Assembly (NCBI RefSeq): GCF_000718305.1
Contig: NZ_JOFQ01000003.1
Span: 62,001 to 126,000 of the forward strand
From: Streptomyces niger
GTDB lineage: Bacteria > Actinomycetota > Actinomycetes > Streptomycetales > Streptomycetaceae
DNA length: 64,000 nucleotides
Direction: 5' to 3'
The notes below the pieces were generated by a model that saw only the letters and a list, made by a program, of their open reading frames with translations, did no database searches and was not told the DNA's origin. A program made the translations under genes and the position numbers. The stretch's first letter is position 1; each line of letters opens with the position of its first letter. Positions 24,907-33,347 of the stretch are shown here, in pieces.

Positions 24907-25836
24907 TCAGCGGGCCTGTGCGAGGAGTTCCCGCGACAGGTCCCACAGGCGCCCGGCGTTGTCCGGGGCGACGGCGTAGCGGGCGACGCCGTGCAAGGTG
25001 CCGGTGCGGCGGTCGACGACGTCGCTCTCGTTGCAGTCGACGAAGTAGCGGCCACCCACGCCGTCGAGGAGCGGTGAGGCGGCGAGCAGGACGGAGGTCG
25101 CCGCTCCCTGCTCGACCGTCTTGATCAGATGGTCGGGGACCAGCCCACTGCCGCGCCCGGAAGTGTGCCTCTGCAGGTTCGTGTGGATGGCTCCGGGCAT
25201 GCACGCGTTGACGGTGATGTTGTCCGCGGCCCAGCGGCGGGTCGCTTCGACGGCAAAGAGGACGTTCGCGGTCTTGGACTGGCCGTAGGCGAGCCACGGA
25301 TCGTAAGGGCGGAAGGCGAAGTTCACGTCGTCCCACACGATCGGGGAGCGCTGGTGACCGGAGGAACTCACCGCGACCACACGCGCGTTGCCGTCGGCGG
25401 CCAGCGCCCGGTGCAGGCCGGTGGCGAGAGCGAAGTGCCCCAGGTGGTTGGTGGCGAACTGCCACTCCCAGCCCTGCTCGGTGTACCGCTCGGGGCAGGC
25501 CATGACGCCCGCGTTGTTCACCAGGACGTGCAGCGGGCCGCGCCAGGCGGCGGTGAAGGCGGTGACGGACGCGGGGTCGGACAGGTCCAGGTGCGCCACG
25601 TGCACCTCGTGACGTCCGGTGGAGGCGGTGATGTCCTTGGCGACGCGTTCTCCGGAGGCGACGTCCCGCACGGCGAGGGTGACCTCCGCGCCCGTGGCAG
25701 CCAGGGCCCGGGCCGTCTCGGCGCCGAGCCCCGACGAGGCACCGGTGACCACCGCACGACGGCCGGTGAGGTCGACGCCCTGCGTCACCTCGTCCGTCGT
25801 GCTGGAGAAACCGAAGGGGGTGGTGAGGGGGCTCAT
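24907..25836 (-). CDS. Short-chain dehydrogenase/reductase (retinol-DH-like)
   Basis: A 309-residue SDR with cofactor motif VTGASSGLGAETARALA, NNAGVM, Ser in VVAVSSSGHQ and catalytic Tyr-x3-Lys in AYGQSKTANVLF. The long C-terminal region (GRYFVDCNESD ... VAPDNAGRLWDLSRELL) is typical of the NAD(P)-dependent retinol dehydrogenase-like group abundant in actinobacteria. The ATG at 25836 has AAGGAG 7 nt upstream; frames further upstream are spurious. It lies downstream of a second SDR on the same strand, 115 bp away. Confidence 0.93.
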   Translation of the reverse strand: MSPLTTPFGFSSTTDEVTQGVDLTGRRAVVTGASSGLGAETARALAATGAEVTLAVRDVASGERVAKDITASTGRHEVHVAHLDLSDPASVTAFTAAWRGPLHVLVNNAGVMACPERYTEQGWEWQFATNHLGHFALATGLHRALAADGNARVVAVSSSGHQRSPIVWDDVNFAFRPYDPWLAYGQSKTANVLFAVEATRRWAADNITVNACMPGAIHTNLQRHTSGRGSGLVPDHLIKTVEQGAATSVLLAASPLLDGVGGRYFVDCNESDVVDRRTGTLHGVARYAVAPDNAGRLWDLSRELLAQAR

Positions 25837-25951
25837 GGACAAACTCCTTGATGTGCTGTGTTTTCGGAGCAGGCCATGCCTTCGAGCCGGCCGTGTCTTC
25901 AAGCCGGCGCGACGACTCAGCGTGTTCAGGGGTGTTCAGGGGGCCAGCGGG

Positions 25952-26839
25952 TCAGGGGATGAGCATCCGGTCCTGTTCCACGGGGGGTGTGCCGTCGCGC
26001 CAGGGCAGGACCTTCCCGAACCGCACCAGTTCGCCGTACAGGGCGGGGTCCACGGGCTCGGCGAAGACCAGGTCGAGCACGGCTTCGGCGGCCCGGGCGG
26101 GTGTCTGGGCCCGGCTGTGGTCACTGAACCAGGGCCGCGAAGTGTCAGTGTCGACCATGCCCGGGCACACGGCCGCGATCAGGGTGCCGTCGGCGAGGTC
26201 GCGTGCACGGCGCTCGGCGGCGACGGCGCGGACGGCGGCGACCTGAGCCACCTTGGACGGCACGTTCAGCCACAGGGGCCAGCCCGCCTCCTGCGCCGTC
26301 TTGCTGTGGACGGCGCTGCGCCAGGACTCCACGGCGTACTCGACCTGGTCGAGGCTCGCACCGTCGAAGAGGTGGTGCAGCCGGGTATCGAGATGGCCGA
26401 GCGTGCCCAGGCTGCTGGCCACGACCAGGAGCCGGCCGCCCGGGCGCAGGACTGGGCCGAAGGCGCGCAGGACCGCGTGGGTGGCGGTGTTGGAGACGTC
26501 GATGAACTCATCGGCCCGCTCGGCCTGGGACTCCTCGGGCAGAAGGCGGGCGACCGCGTTGGACACGACGACGTCGACCCCGCCGTGACGCGCCTGGAGC
26601 TCCCCGGCGAGACGGGCGATGGCATCGGTGTCGGTGACGTCCAGAACGTGGCCCTCGACGCGGGCACGAGTGCCGGGCAACCGGCCGACCTCGTGGGCGG
26701 CTTCCCCCACCCGCTGTCGGTTGCGGCCGGTGAGCAGGACGAGATCGTCCTCGTTCATGCGGGCCGCCAGTCCCTCGGCCAGGGCGCGGCCCAGCCCCTG
26801 GTTGGCGCCGGTGACAAGAGCGATGCGAGAAGCGGTCAT
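25952..26839 (-). CDS. CBR1-like SDR lacking the catalytic Tyr
   Basis: A 295-residue protein of the carbonyl-reductase-like SDR group. TGANQGLGRALAE binds the cofactor, VASSLGTLGHL carries the Ser, and CPGMVDTDTSRPW matches the carbonyl-reductase C-terminal loop. Where relatives have GWP..AYGVTK, this one reads GWPLWLNVPSK, so Asn stands in the position of the catalytic Tyr while Lys is kept. VSNAVA also replaces NNAG. It may be inactive, regulatory, or use different chemistry. It is divergent from the LysR gene at 26912, a common control pair. Confidence 0.88.
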   Translation of the reverse strand: MTASRIALVTGANQGLGRALAEGLAARMNEDDLVLLTGRNRQRVGEAAHEVGRLPGTRARVEGHVLDVTDTDAIARLAGELQARHGGVDVVVSNAVARLLPEESQAERADEFIDVSNTATHAVLRAFGPVLRPGGRLLVVASSLGTLGHLDTRLHHLFDGASLDQVEYAVESWRSAVHSKTAQEAGWPLWLNVPSKVAQVAAVRAVAAERRARDLADGTLIAAVCPGMVDTDTSRPWFSDHSRAQTPARAAEAVLDLVFAEPVDPALYGELVRFGKVLPWRDGTPPVEQDRMLIP

Positions 26840-26911
26840 GCCTGCCACGTTAAGAACGCCGCGCACCATGCGTCCAACGAGAGTTCGGAACATCTGGTAT
26901 GCGTGATCGTC

Positions 26912-27823
26912 ATGATCGAGGACGTCTCCCTCACCGCGCTGCGCGTCTTTCGCGCCGTCGCCGAGCACCGGACCTTCACCGCGGCCGCCACCTCACTGGG
27001 TTACACCCAGTCCGCCGTGTCCCGGCAGGTGGCAGCGATCGAACGGGCCGCGGGCACGCAACTGCTGCAGCGCCGACGCGAAGGAGTGCGGCTGACCGCG
27101 GCCGGCCGCACCGTCCTGCGCCACGCGACGGTCGTGCTCGACGAGATCGAGGCGACCGCCAGGGAACTGTCCGGCCTGCCCGCGGCGGCCGGTACCGTCC
27201 GATTGGGATGGATCCCCAGCGCAGGAGCCGTCCTCCTCCCCCGGGCCCTCACCGAGCTCAGCCACACCGACCCCGGCCTGCGGGTCGTCAGCCGCGAGGG
27301 CACCACCCCCGTCCTGGTACGCGCCCTGCGCGCCGGCAGCCTGGACCTGGTCCTGCTCGGCTCGGCGCCCCCCTTCCGCCCGCCGGACACCGAGACGCCC
27401 CCGCTCGTGGTGGAGACACTCACCGAACGCGCCCTGCGCCTGGCGGTACCCGCCACCCATCCGCTCGCCCGCGGCGACTTCGTCGACGTGGCCGACCTCC
27501 GGGGACAGCGCTGGATCGCGGGCCCTTCCTCCGGCGAGGACCGTTTGATGGGTGTATGGCCGGGTCTGGACGAGCGACCCGACATCGCACACACCGCCCG
27601 GGACTGGTTCGCCAAACTCCACCTCGTCGCCGCCGGTTCGGGGCTGACCACCGTGCCCGCCGCCCTGGCCCCGGCCGCACCCGAAGGCGTCCGCATCCTC
27701 CCCGTACGCGGCGGCCCTCAGGAACAACGGCGACTGCTCCTGGCCAGCCTCGGCCGCCGTCCCACGCAGTCCGTCAACCGCGTAGCGGCTGCCCTCCGCG
27801 CCGCCGCCCTCGCTGTCACCTGA
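26912..27823 (+). CDS. LysR-family regulator
   Basis: A 303-residue regulator. MIEDVSLTALRVFRAVAEHR, FTAAATSLGYTQSAVSRQVAA is the standard LysR winged HTH, followed by a PBP2-type ligand domain (RLGWIPSAGAVLLPRAL ... AAGSGLTTVPAAL). It reads away from the CBR1-like SDR across a 72-bp gap, so it probably controls that gene and itself. There is no good ribosome-binding site at the ATG; an in-frame GTG at 26903 is an alternative. Confidence 0.94.
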   Translation: MIEDVSLTALRVFRAVAEHRTFTAAATSLGYTQSAVSRQVAAIERAAGTQLLQRRREGVRLTAAGRTVLRHATVVLDEIEATARELSGLPAAAGTVRLGWIPSAGAVLLPRALTELSHTDPGLRVVSREGTTPVLVRALRAGSLDLVLLGSAPPFRPPDTETPPLVVETLTERALRLAVPATHPLARGDFVDVADLRGQRWIAGPSSGEDRLMGVWPGLDERPDIAHTARDWFAKLHLVAAGSGLTTVPAALAPAAPEGVRILPVRGGPQEQRRLLLASLGRRPTQSVNRVAAALRAAALAVT

Positions 27824-28103
27824 CAGGTGCCCCGAACCCGCCGTCACCGCTCACGGAGGCGGCAACTCCTGGGCGGCGACAGCCTTCCCCTGCCGTGGCC
27901 ACACAGCGCAGAGCGGGCCGGCTACTGGGCCGGACCCTTCCGCCGGGGCGACGAACGCGCCACGGCAGATGCAAGGGGAACGCCGCTCCGGCGTCGCCTC
28001 GGGTCGGTCGCCTGGGAGTTCTCTCCTCCGGAATTCCGGGCGGCGACGGCGTCGATCGGCACGGACGACCGTCTCGTGCCCTTGTGTCGTCCACGGCTCG
28101 GCG
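27824..28103. other. 280-bp convergent spacer
   Basis: The gap between the LysR and SDR stops has no gene that I can support and no clear hairpin. Frames crossing it are short on both strands. Confidence 0.5.
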
Positions 28104-29000
28104 TCACCCGAGGGGGAAGGACGTGGCCGTGAGGCGTTCGGACAGTTCCCACAGCCGGGCCGCCAGGTCCGTGTCCTGGGCGGCGGTGCTGCGGGCGACC
28201 AGCGTGGGCCGGCCGCGCTGCCCGCCCCGACCGTCAGGGCCGACGTAGCTCGCCCCGGGCAGGTCACGGATGGCCGCGAACAGGGTCGGTTGAGCCCCGT
28301 CGGCCCCGCTCTGCATGACGAAGCGGCCGGCGATCGCCGCGACCGCCTTCATGACCGGGCCGAGATGCCGGTTCAGGCCGGTCGTCGCCGCCCCGGGGTG
28401 TGCGGCCAGGGCCCGCACCGTGGAGCCCGCCGCGGTCAGTCTGCTCTGCAGTTCCAGGGTGAACAGCAGGTTGGCGAGCTTGGACTGGCCGTAGGCGGCC
28501 GAGGAGCGGTAGCTCCGACGCTCCCAGTTGGGATCGCTCAGGTCCAGGGAGGCGCCCTTGTGGGCGTTGGAGGCGATGGTGATCACCCGGTCGGTGATCC
28601 TCGGCAGCAGCAGGTTGTTGAGGGCGAAGTGACCGAGGTGGTTGGTGCCGAAGTGGGTCTCGAAGCCGTCCGCGGTCCGGCGCAGCGGCACGTTCGCCAC
28701 GCCCGCGTTGTTGATCAGGATGTCGCAGGGGTGGTCGACGGAGGCCGCGAAGGCGTGAACGGATGCGAGGTCGGCGAGGTCGAGCGGCCGCAGTTCGATC
28801 GTATCGGGCAGTTGCGATGCGAGCGCCCGGGCGCGTTCGACGTCCCGCACGGCCATGATCACGTGAGCTCCGGCCCGAGCGAGGGCGCGGGTCGTTTCGA
28901 GGCCTATGCCGCTGTTGGCGCCGGTGATGATCACCGTGCGCCCGTCCTGCGGTGGCAGTCGACCGGCCGTCCAAGGTGCCGTGGAGAGGGAGTTGGTCAT
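28104..29000 (-). CDS. Short-chain dehydrogenase/reductase
   Basis: A 298-residue SDR with ITGANSGIGLETTRALARAG, INNAGVANVP, TIASNAHKG and catalytic AYGQSKLANLLF, followed by AAHPGAATTGL. It belongs to the same retinol-dehydrogenase/WW-oxidoreductase-like group as the SDR at 24907. It is divergent from the TetR gene at 29062 with a long perfect inverted repeat between them, so its expression is likely repressed by that protein. Confidence 0.94.
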   Translation of the reverse strand: MTNSLSTAPWTAGRLPPQDGRTVIITGANSGIGLETTRALARAGAHVIMAVRDVERARALASQLPDTIELRPLDLADLASVHAFAASVDHPCDILINNAGVANVPLRRTADGFETHFGTNHLGHFALNNLLLPRITDRVITIASNAHKGASLDLSDPNWERRSYRSSAAYGQSKLANLLFTLELQSRLTAAGSTVRALAAHPGAATTGLNRHLGPVMKAVAAIAGRFVMQSGADGAQPTLFAAIRDLPGASYVGPDGRGGQRGRPTLVARSTAAQDTDLAARLWELSERLTATSFPLG

Positions 29001-29005
29001 AGCCT

Positions 29006-29046
29006 CAATGTATTCATTGGATACATTGTAGTCAATGAATACATTG
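29006..29046. promoter_or_regulatory. TetR operator: 14-bp perfect inverted repeat
   Basis: CAATGTATTCATTG at 29006-29019 is the exact reverse complement of CAATGAATACATTG at 29033-29046. A nested AATGTAT/ATACATT palindrome spans 29007-29027. The site is AT-rich in a very GC-rich region and occupies the whole divergent promoter of the SDR and tetR genes. Confidence 0.8.
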
Positions 29047-29061
29047 GACTATGGTGACCCC

Positions 29062-29655
29062 ATGACCGCGGTACGGCCTTACCATCACGGCAACCTGCGC
29101 AGCACCCTGCTGCGAGAGGCGGAGAACGTCCTCGGCGAACGTGGCGTCGAGGGCCTGTCCCTGCGCGAACTGGCACGGACAGCGGGAGTGAGCAACAGCG
29201 CGCCCCGCCGCCACTTCGCCGACAAGACGGCACTGCTGGACGCGCTCGCCGAAGAGGGGTACGAGCGGCTGGGGCGCAGACTCGACGCGGCCCTGAAGAC
29301 CGCCGAGGGCGACGTCACCGCTCGACTCGTGGTCTTCGCCCGCACCTACGTCGAGTTCGCCGTCGAACACCGCGCGTTGCTGCCCCTGATGCACCGCCCG
29401 AAGAGCGAGGCGCGCGATGATGCCCTTTCGGCTGCCAACGACCGGGCTTTCGCCGCACCGTTGCGACTGCTGCACGAGGCCCGCGACCGCGGTGACATCG
29501 CCCCGGACACCAGCGGCCGGGTCGACATGACCCTCCTGGCGCTCCTCCAGGGCCTGACCGTGCTCGTCGCCACGGGCATGAACGGCGACCTCCCGCTCGA
29601 CACGCTCGTCACCGGCTGCATCGAAACGCTGATGGCGGGTCTGCGGCCATGCTGA
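29062..29655 (+). CDS. TetR-family regulator (SDR-linked)
   Basis: From the ATG at 29062 the product is 197 residues: YHHGNLRSTLLREAENVLGE, LSLRELARTAGVSNSAPRRHF is the HTH, and the C-terminal domain has the TetR_C_13/WHG form (FARTYVEFAVEHRALLPLMH). The alternative ATG at 29035 lies inside the operator and is unlikely. It probably represses the divergent SDR gene and itself. Its 3' end abuts an IS5-family remnant. Confidence 0.93.
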   Translation: MTAVRPYHHGNLRSTLLREAENVLGERGVEGLSLRELARTAGVSNSAPRRHFADKTALLDALAEEGYERLGRRLDAALKTAEGDVTARLVVFARTYVEFAVEHRALLPLMHRPKSEARDDALSAANDRAFAAPLRLLHEARDRGDIAPDTSGRVDMTLLALLQGLTVLVATGMNGDLPLDTLVTGCIETLMAGLRPC

Positions 29656-29689
29656 GCCGTCCTCGAACTGACCCCAACAAAGCCTTTGG

Positions 29690-30510
29690 ACGTGTCAGTT
29701 GGGCGTGTCGGTGCGTGATCAGGCAGACGGCGAGGCCGAGGAATGCCTCGTGGATGTCGTCGCGTCTCTCCCAGCGGATGCGCAGGCGTCGGAAGCCGTG
29801 CAGCCAGGAGATCGTCCGCTCGACCACCTGGCGGAAGGTACCCAGGCCGGTGCCGTGGGGTCGGTCCCGTTCGGCGATCACCGGCCGGATCCCGCGCTGC
29901 CGAAGGGGTCGGCGGTACTTGTCGTGGTCGTAGCCGCGGTCCGCGAAGAGCGTGTCCGGCCGCCTGTGCGGCCGGCCGACCACTCCCGTGACCGCTGGAA
30001 TCTTCTCCAACAGAGGCAGGCAGTTGCGTGACGCGTTGCGGTTTCCGCCGGTCAGCGACACCGCGAGCGGGATGCCTTGGCCGTCGGTGAGGATGTGGTG
30101 CTTGCTGCCCGGGCGTGCGCGGTCGACCGGGCTGGGGCCGCCTTTGGGCCCCGTCGAGCCGCTCTGACGTGGGAGGAGTCGATCACCGCCCGGGACCAGT
30201 CCAGCTGGTTCTTGGACCGCGGCTTGTTCAGCAGCAGCTGGTGCAGCTGGTCCCATACACCGGCCTCGTTTCAGGCCGCCAGGCGGCGCCAACACGTCAT
30301 GCCCGAGCCGAACCCGAGTTCCTGCGGCAGGTACTCCCACTGAATGCCGGTGTGCAGCACGAACAGGATCCCGCACAGGGCCTGCCGGTCCGGCGCCCGC
30401 GGCCGCCCTTCCACCTGCTTCGGCGGCGGCTCGGGCGACAACGGCTCGATGAGCGACCACAGTTCGTCCGATGGGAGTGCAGGCTCTACCCAGTGCTGAT
30501 GGTGCGGCAA
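29690..30510 (-). pseudogene. IS5-family (IS427-type) transposase, nonsense plus frameshift
   Basis: The N-terminal frame (from 30510: LPSDELWSLIEPLSPEP, GILFVLHTGIQWEYLPQELGFGSGMTCWRRLAA) stops at 30271 at a TGA where relatives have Trp. The same frame continues with NEAGVWDQLHQLLL...RSKNQLDWSRAVIDSSHVRAARRGPK, then a shift leads to GPSPVDRARPGSKHHILTD, LFADRGYDHDKYRRPLRQRG and the catalytic-Glu region VVERTISWLHGFRRLRIRWERR. IS5 elements can use programmed frameshifting here, but the nonsense codon argues that this copy is dead. The end frame runs into the tetR 3' region. Terminal inverted repeats were not found. Confidence 0.85.
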
Positions 30511-31081
30511 GCGCCCATGCCGTACAACGAAACCATGGGGATCATTCCCCTGGCCGGGATGTGGGCGCTCGGGTACACGCGAGAGTCAGATGTCTTGATC
30601 ACTTACAAGGGTGTGCTGGCGTCATTGAGGTGGACGGCCCGCATCACCAGAGGTCGCGCCAGGCATCCAACGACCACAGTCGGACCAACCTGCTCTGGAG
30701 GAGGGCGGCCGGACTCCTCGCGCGGTTCGTCATGGTGTCTCGTCGTCGGGCCGGCCGACACTGTCATGCCGCGGGGGGCATGCCTGCACCCGAGGGGATG
30801 GCCCGTACTCGCAGAAAGTGGAGAAGTTTCGTCGGTGTGCTCCCCGCTCGCAGGGATTGCTTTGGGGCGTCCGCCTACGCCCGAGTCAGGGGGCGGCTCA
30901 TGAGGTCAGGTGCTCGCTCAGCTCCGGCGATTGTTGGTGATCGCGGTCAGGTCAGCGCCCTGAGCCGTCGCTGAGCGTGTTGACTCGGCTGCACGCTGGA
31001 GCGGAACGTCGCAGCCTGGACTGGCGTGTGACGGGGGTCTCGATGCGCTGGTTGCGGAATGTTCCCCGGCGGTGCCCGGTT
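30511..31081. other. Decayed spacer upstream of the OYE leader
   Basis: Apart from the nuclease-like remnant at 30588, I see no gene. Open frames are short and have poor codon bias compared with neighbours. Confidence 0.5.
30588..30725 (+). pseudogene. Remnant of a VSR/DUF559-like endonuclease-domain gene
   Basis: LITYKGVL in one frame is followed, one base shifted, by GVIEVDGPHHQRSRQASNDH and SRTNLLW. The IEVDGPHH...D.SR..LL pattern is how small Streptomyces proteins with a restriction-endonuclease-like (DUF559/VSR) fold read around their catalytic Asp. Everything upstream and downstream is lost. The identification is from memory of the pattern only. Confidence 0.4.
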
Positions 31082-31231
31082 GTACGAGGGGTGTCGTAGT
31101 TCAGTGGCGAGTCGGCCGGGTTGGTCGAAGTGTCGGGTGGTCTGTTTCATTCGATACTCGCCGTACTACGATGGATGTCGTACCAAGGCTTCGGGTCGCT
31201 GTGTCCGGAGCCGAGCCCGCCCTCGTTCACG
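31082..31231 (+). repeat. Direct repeat, copy 2 (OYE leader)
   Basis: This copy ends 15 bp before the GTG start of the Old Yellow Enzyme gene, so the repeated sequence includes its promoter or 5' leader. The core 31176-31231 matches 20401-20456 with one mismatch. Confidence 0.85.
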
Positions 31232-31246
31232 TACAGGGAGCCCGTT

Positions 31247-32347
31247 GTGAGCGCACTGTTCGAGCCGATCACTCTCCGGCAGCTGACCATTCCGAACCGT
31301 CTGTGGATGGCTCCGATGTGCCAGTACTCGGCGGCGCCGGAGGGCCCCGAGCAGGGGGCGCCCAACGACTGGCACTTCCAGCATCTGGCTGCGCGTGCCG
31401 TCGGCGGCACGGGCCTGATCATCACCGAGGCCGCCGCCGTCAGCCCCGAGGGGCGGATCAGCCCGTATGACCTGGGGCTGTGGAACGACACCCAGGTCGC
31501 GGCCTTCCGTCGCATCACCGACTTCATCAAGGCGCAGGGTTCGGTCGCCGGCATCCAGATAGCTCACGCCGGTCGTAAGGCATCGACCGAGCGGACCTGG
31601 GTGGATCGGGGTGCGCCGATTGCTCCTGGTGAGGGGTATGGGTGGCGGCCGGTGGCGCCGAGTGCGGTGGCGTTCGACGGGAAGTCGACCGAGCCGGCGG
31701 AGCTGTCGGTGGCGGAGATCAAGGAGATCGTGGAGCAGTTCGCGGCGACCGCGCGGCGCGCGCTGGACGCCGGGTTCCAGGTCGCCGAGATTCACGGTGC
31801 GCACGGCTACTTGATCAACGAGTTCCTGTCGCCGTTCACCAACCGGCGCACCGATGAGTACGGCGGCTCGTACGAGAACCGGGTGCGGTTCGCGCTGGAG
31901 GTCGTGGACGCGGTGCGTGCCGTGTGGCCCGAGGATCTGCCGCTCTTCTTCCGCATCTCGGCCACCGACTGGCTCACCGAGAACCCGGAGGACGGGCGCG
32001 AGGGCTGGACCGCCGACGAGACCGTCCGCTTCGCTGCTGAGCTGAAGGCGCATGGTGTGGATCTGCTGGACACCTCCACGGGTGGTAACGCGCCGGACGC
32101 GAAGATCGAGGCTGTGCCGAACTACCAGGTGCCCTTCGCCGCGCGGGTGAAGAAGGAGACCGGGCTGCCGGTGGGCGCTGTCGGCCTGATCACCGAGGCG
32201 CAGCAGGCCGAGAAGATCGTCGCCGATGGGGAGGCGGATGCGGTGCTGCTCGGCCGTGAGCTGCTGCGCAGCCCGTACTTCGCTCAGCAGGCCGCCCGCG
32301 AGCTGGGCGCCGACCCGCACGTCGCGCAGCAGTACCACCGCGCCTGA
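31247..32347 (+). CDS. Old Yellow Enzyme family ene-reductase (YqjM-like)
   Basis: A 366-residue FMN TIM-barrel reductase that uses NADPH to reduce activated C=C bonds. LWMAPMCQYSA carries the class III Cys (Cys25, equivalent to YqjM Cys26). QIAHAGRKAS, EIHGAHGYLINEFLSPFTNRRTD, the substrate-binding histidines and the C-terminal ADAVLLGRELLRSPYFA are all present. The GTG at 31247 has GGGAG 6 nt upstream. It is monocistronic, with a hairpin terminator downstream. The enzyme fits the adjacent set of AKR and SDR genes as an electrophile-handling suite. Confidence 0.95.
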   Translation: MSALFEPITLRQLTIPNRLWMAPMCQYSAAPEGPEQGAPNDWHFQHLAARAVGGTGLIITEAAAVSPEGRISPYDLGLWNDTQVAAFRRITDFIKAQGSVAGIQIAHAGRKASTERTWVDRGAPIAPGEGYGWRPVAPSAVAFDGKSTEPAELSVAEIKEIVEQFAATARRALDAGFQVAEIHGAHGYLINEFLSPFTNRRTDEYGGSYENRVRFALEVVDAVRAVWPEDLPLFFRISATDWLTENPEDGREGWTADETVRFAAELKAHGVDLLDTSTGGNAPDAKIEAVPNYQVPFAARVKKETGLPVGAVGLITEAQQAEKIVADGEADAVLLGRELLRSPYFAQQAARELGADPHVAQQYHRA

Positions 32348-32828
32348 TGCAGTACCACGGCGCTTGATCCAGCACGACCGCACGCGCCTGGATCCGCTGC
32401 ATCGCCCGGCCCGTGCCGCACTCGTAGGAGTACGGCACGGGCCGGCCGCATATCCGGTGTCGGACGGCCGACGACTCGGTGACGGGCGGCCGACGACTCG
32501 GTACCGGGTAGGTGGTTGCTCGCGGGACCTGGCCCCCGCACCTGGCTCGTCGAGCGGCGTGTTCTGGAGCACGTCGGCGATCGTCCAGGTGGCGTGCGGT
32601 GACGTGTAGACGCAACTGCAACGGTGCAATGTGCTGCCGAGTCGGCATTCGACGGGAGCCCCCGAGGGGCCCTGTCGGCGTCTACGTGTCCTGTTCCGGG
32701 CGCTGATCGGATGCGCGGAAAATGGCCTCCCCCGGGCGCGGCTGTCGTTCGTAGGATGCGCCGTGCCAGGCGCACGGCGGCCTGCTCTTCGCGGTGCGGC
32801 GCACGGTTCACCGGAGGGACGTGACGAC
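32348..32828. other. 481-bp spacer: terminator and a short duplication
   Basis: Besides the hairpin at 32407-32444, it has a direct duplication of CGGCCGACGACTCGGT (near 32468 and 32488). No gene is supported; the promoter of the lipoprotein gene must lie in its right half. Confidence 0.6.
32407..32444 (+). terminator. Hairpin terminator after OYE
   Basis: CGGCCCGTGCCG pairs perfectly with CGGCACGGGCCG across a 14-nt loop: a 12-bp GC stem about 60 bp after the OYE stop. No U-run follows, as is usual in Streptomyces. Confidence 0.75.
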
Positions 32829-33215
32829 ATGCAGCGGACGGCAAGCGCCGGGGCGGCGGTGTTATTGGCGGTCGCCCTGCTCACGGGGTGTCAGCCGACG
32901 GAGGGGCAGGACAGGGCCGTGGGGTGTGCGAAGTTCGCACTCGCGGTGTCCGACGCCATCGGCGACTTGCAGCACGCCGTACTGGAGTCCGCGCTCGACC
33001 AGCGGGCGGACGCAGCTGTTGATGCCCTGGACAAGGCCGTCGCCGAGCTGACGGAGCGGTCGGCCGGCGCGGAGGTCCAGGAGGCGGCCTCCGCGGTCCG
33101 CGAGGCGTCGGGGCAGGTACGCGTGGCGCTGGCCCAGGGGCGTGAACCGGACCTGGCGCCGCTGCAGAACGCGGGTGTGCGTCTGGTCAAGGCGTGCCCC
33201 AGGGGACGGGCCTAG
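32829..33215 (+). CDS. Small lipoprotein, helical
   Basis: A 128-residue secreted lipoprotein. The signal peptide MQRTASAGAAVLLAVALLTGC ends in the lipobox LLTGC, with Cys21 to be lipidated. The mature part is short and almost entirely helical (ALDQRADAAVDALDKAVAELTER), with two further Cys (CAKFAL and KACPRG) that could pair. No enzymatic motif is visible. GGAGG is 11 nt upstream of the ATG. The 3' end, including the stop codon, has been tandemly duplicated into the downstream spacer. Confidence 0.85.
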   Translation: MQRTASAGAAVLLAVALLTGCQPTEGQDRAVGCAKFALAVSDAIGDLQHAVLESALDQRADAAVDALDKAVAELTERSAGAEVQEAASAVREASGQVRVALAQGREPDLAPLQNAGVRLVKACPRGRA

Positions 33216-33271
33216 TGCCGTGCCCCAGGGGGCGGGCTTAGTGCCGTGCCCCAGGGGGTGGGTCTGGTCCG
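33194..33271. repeat. 26-bp minisatellite repeating the lipoprotein 3' end
   Basis: Three units at 33194-33219, 33220-33245 and 33246-33271 of GTGCCCCAGGGGRCGGGCYT type. The first encodes the last codons and TAG stop of the lipoprotein; the second retains the TAG. Confidence 0.85.
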
Positions 33272-33347
33272 CGTCCGGCCGCTCCCCGGATGTGCCCGGG
33301 CTCCCGGCCGGCGGGTGAGCCGCCGGCCGGACATCAGGACGTGCCGC

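Noticed and set aside
20301..31231. Integrated prophage or ICE bounded by the direct repeats
   Set aside because: No integrase, tRNA site, or phage/conjugation gene is present between the repeats.
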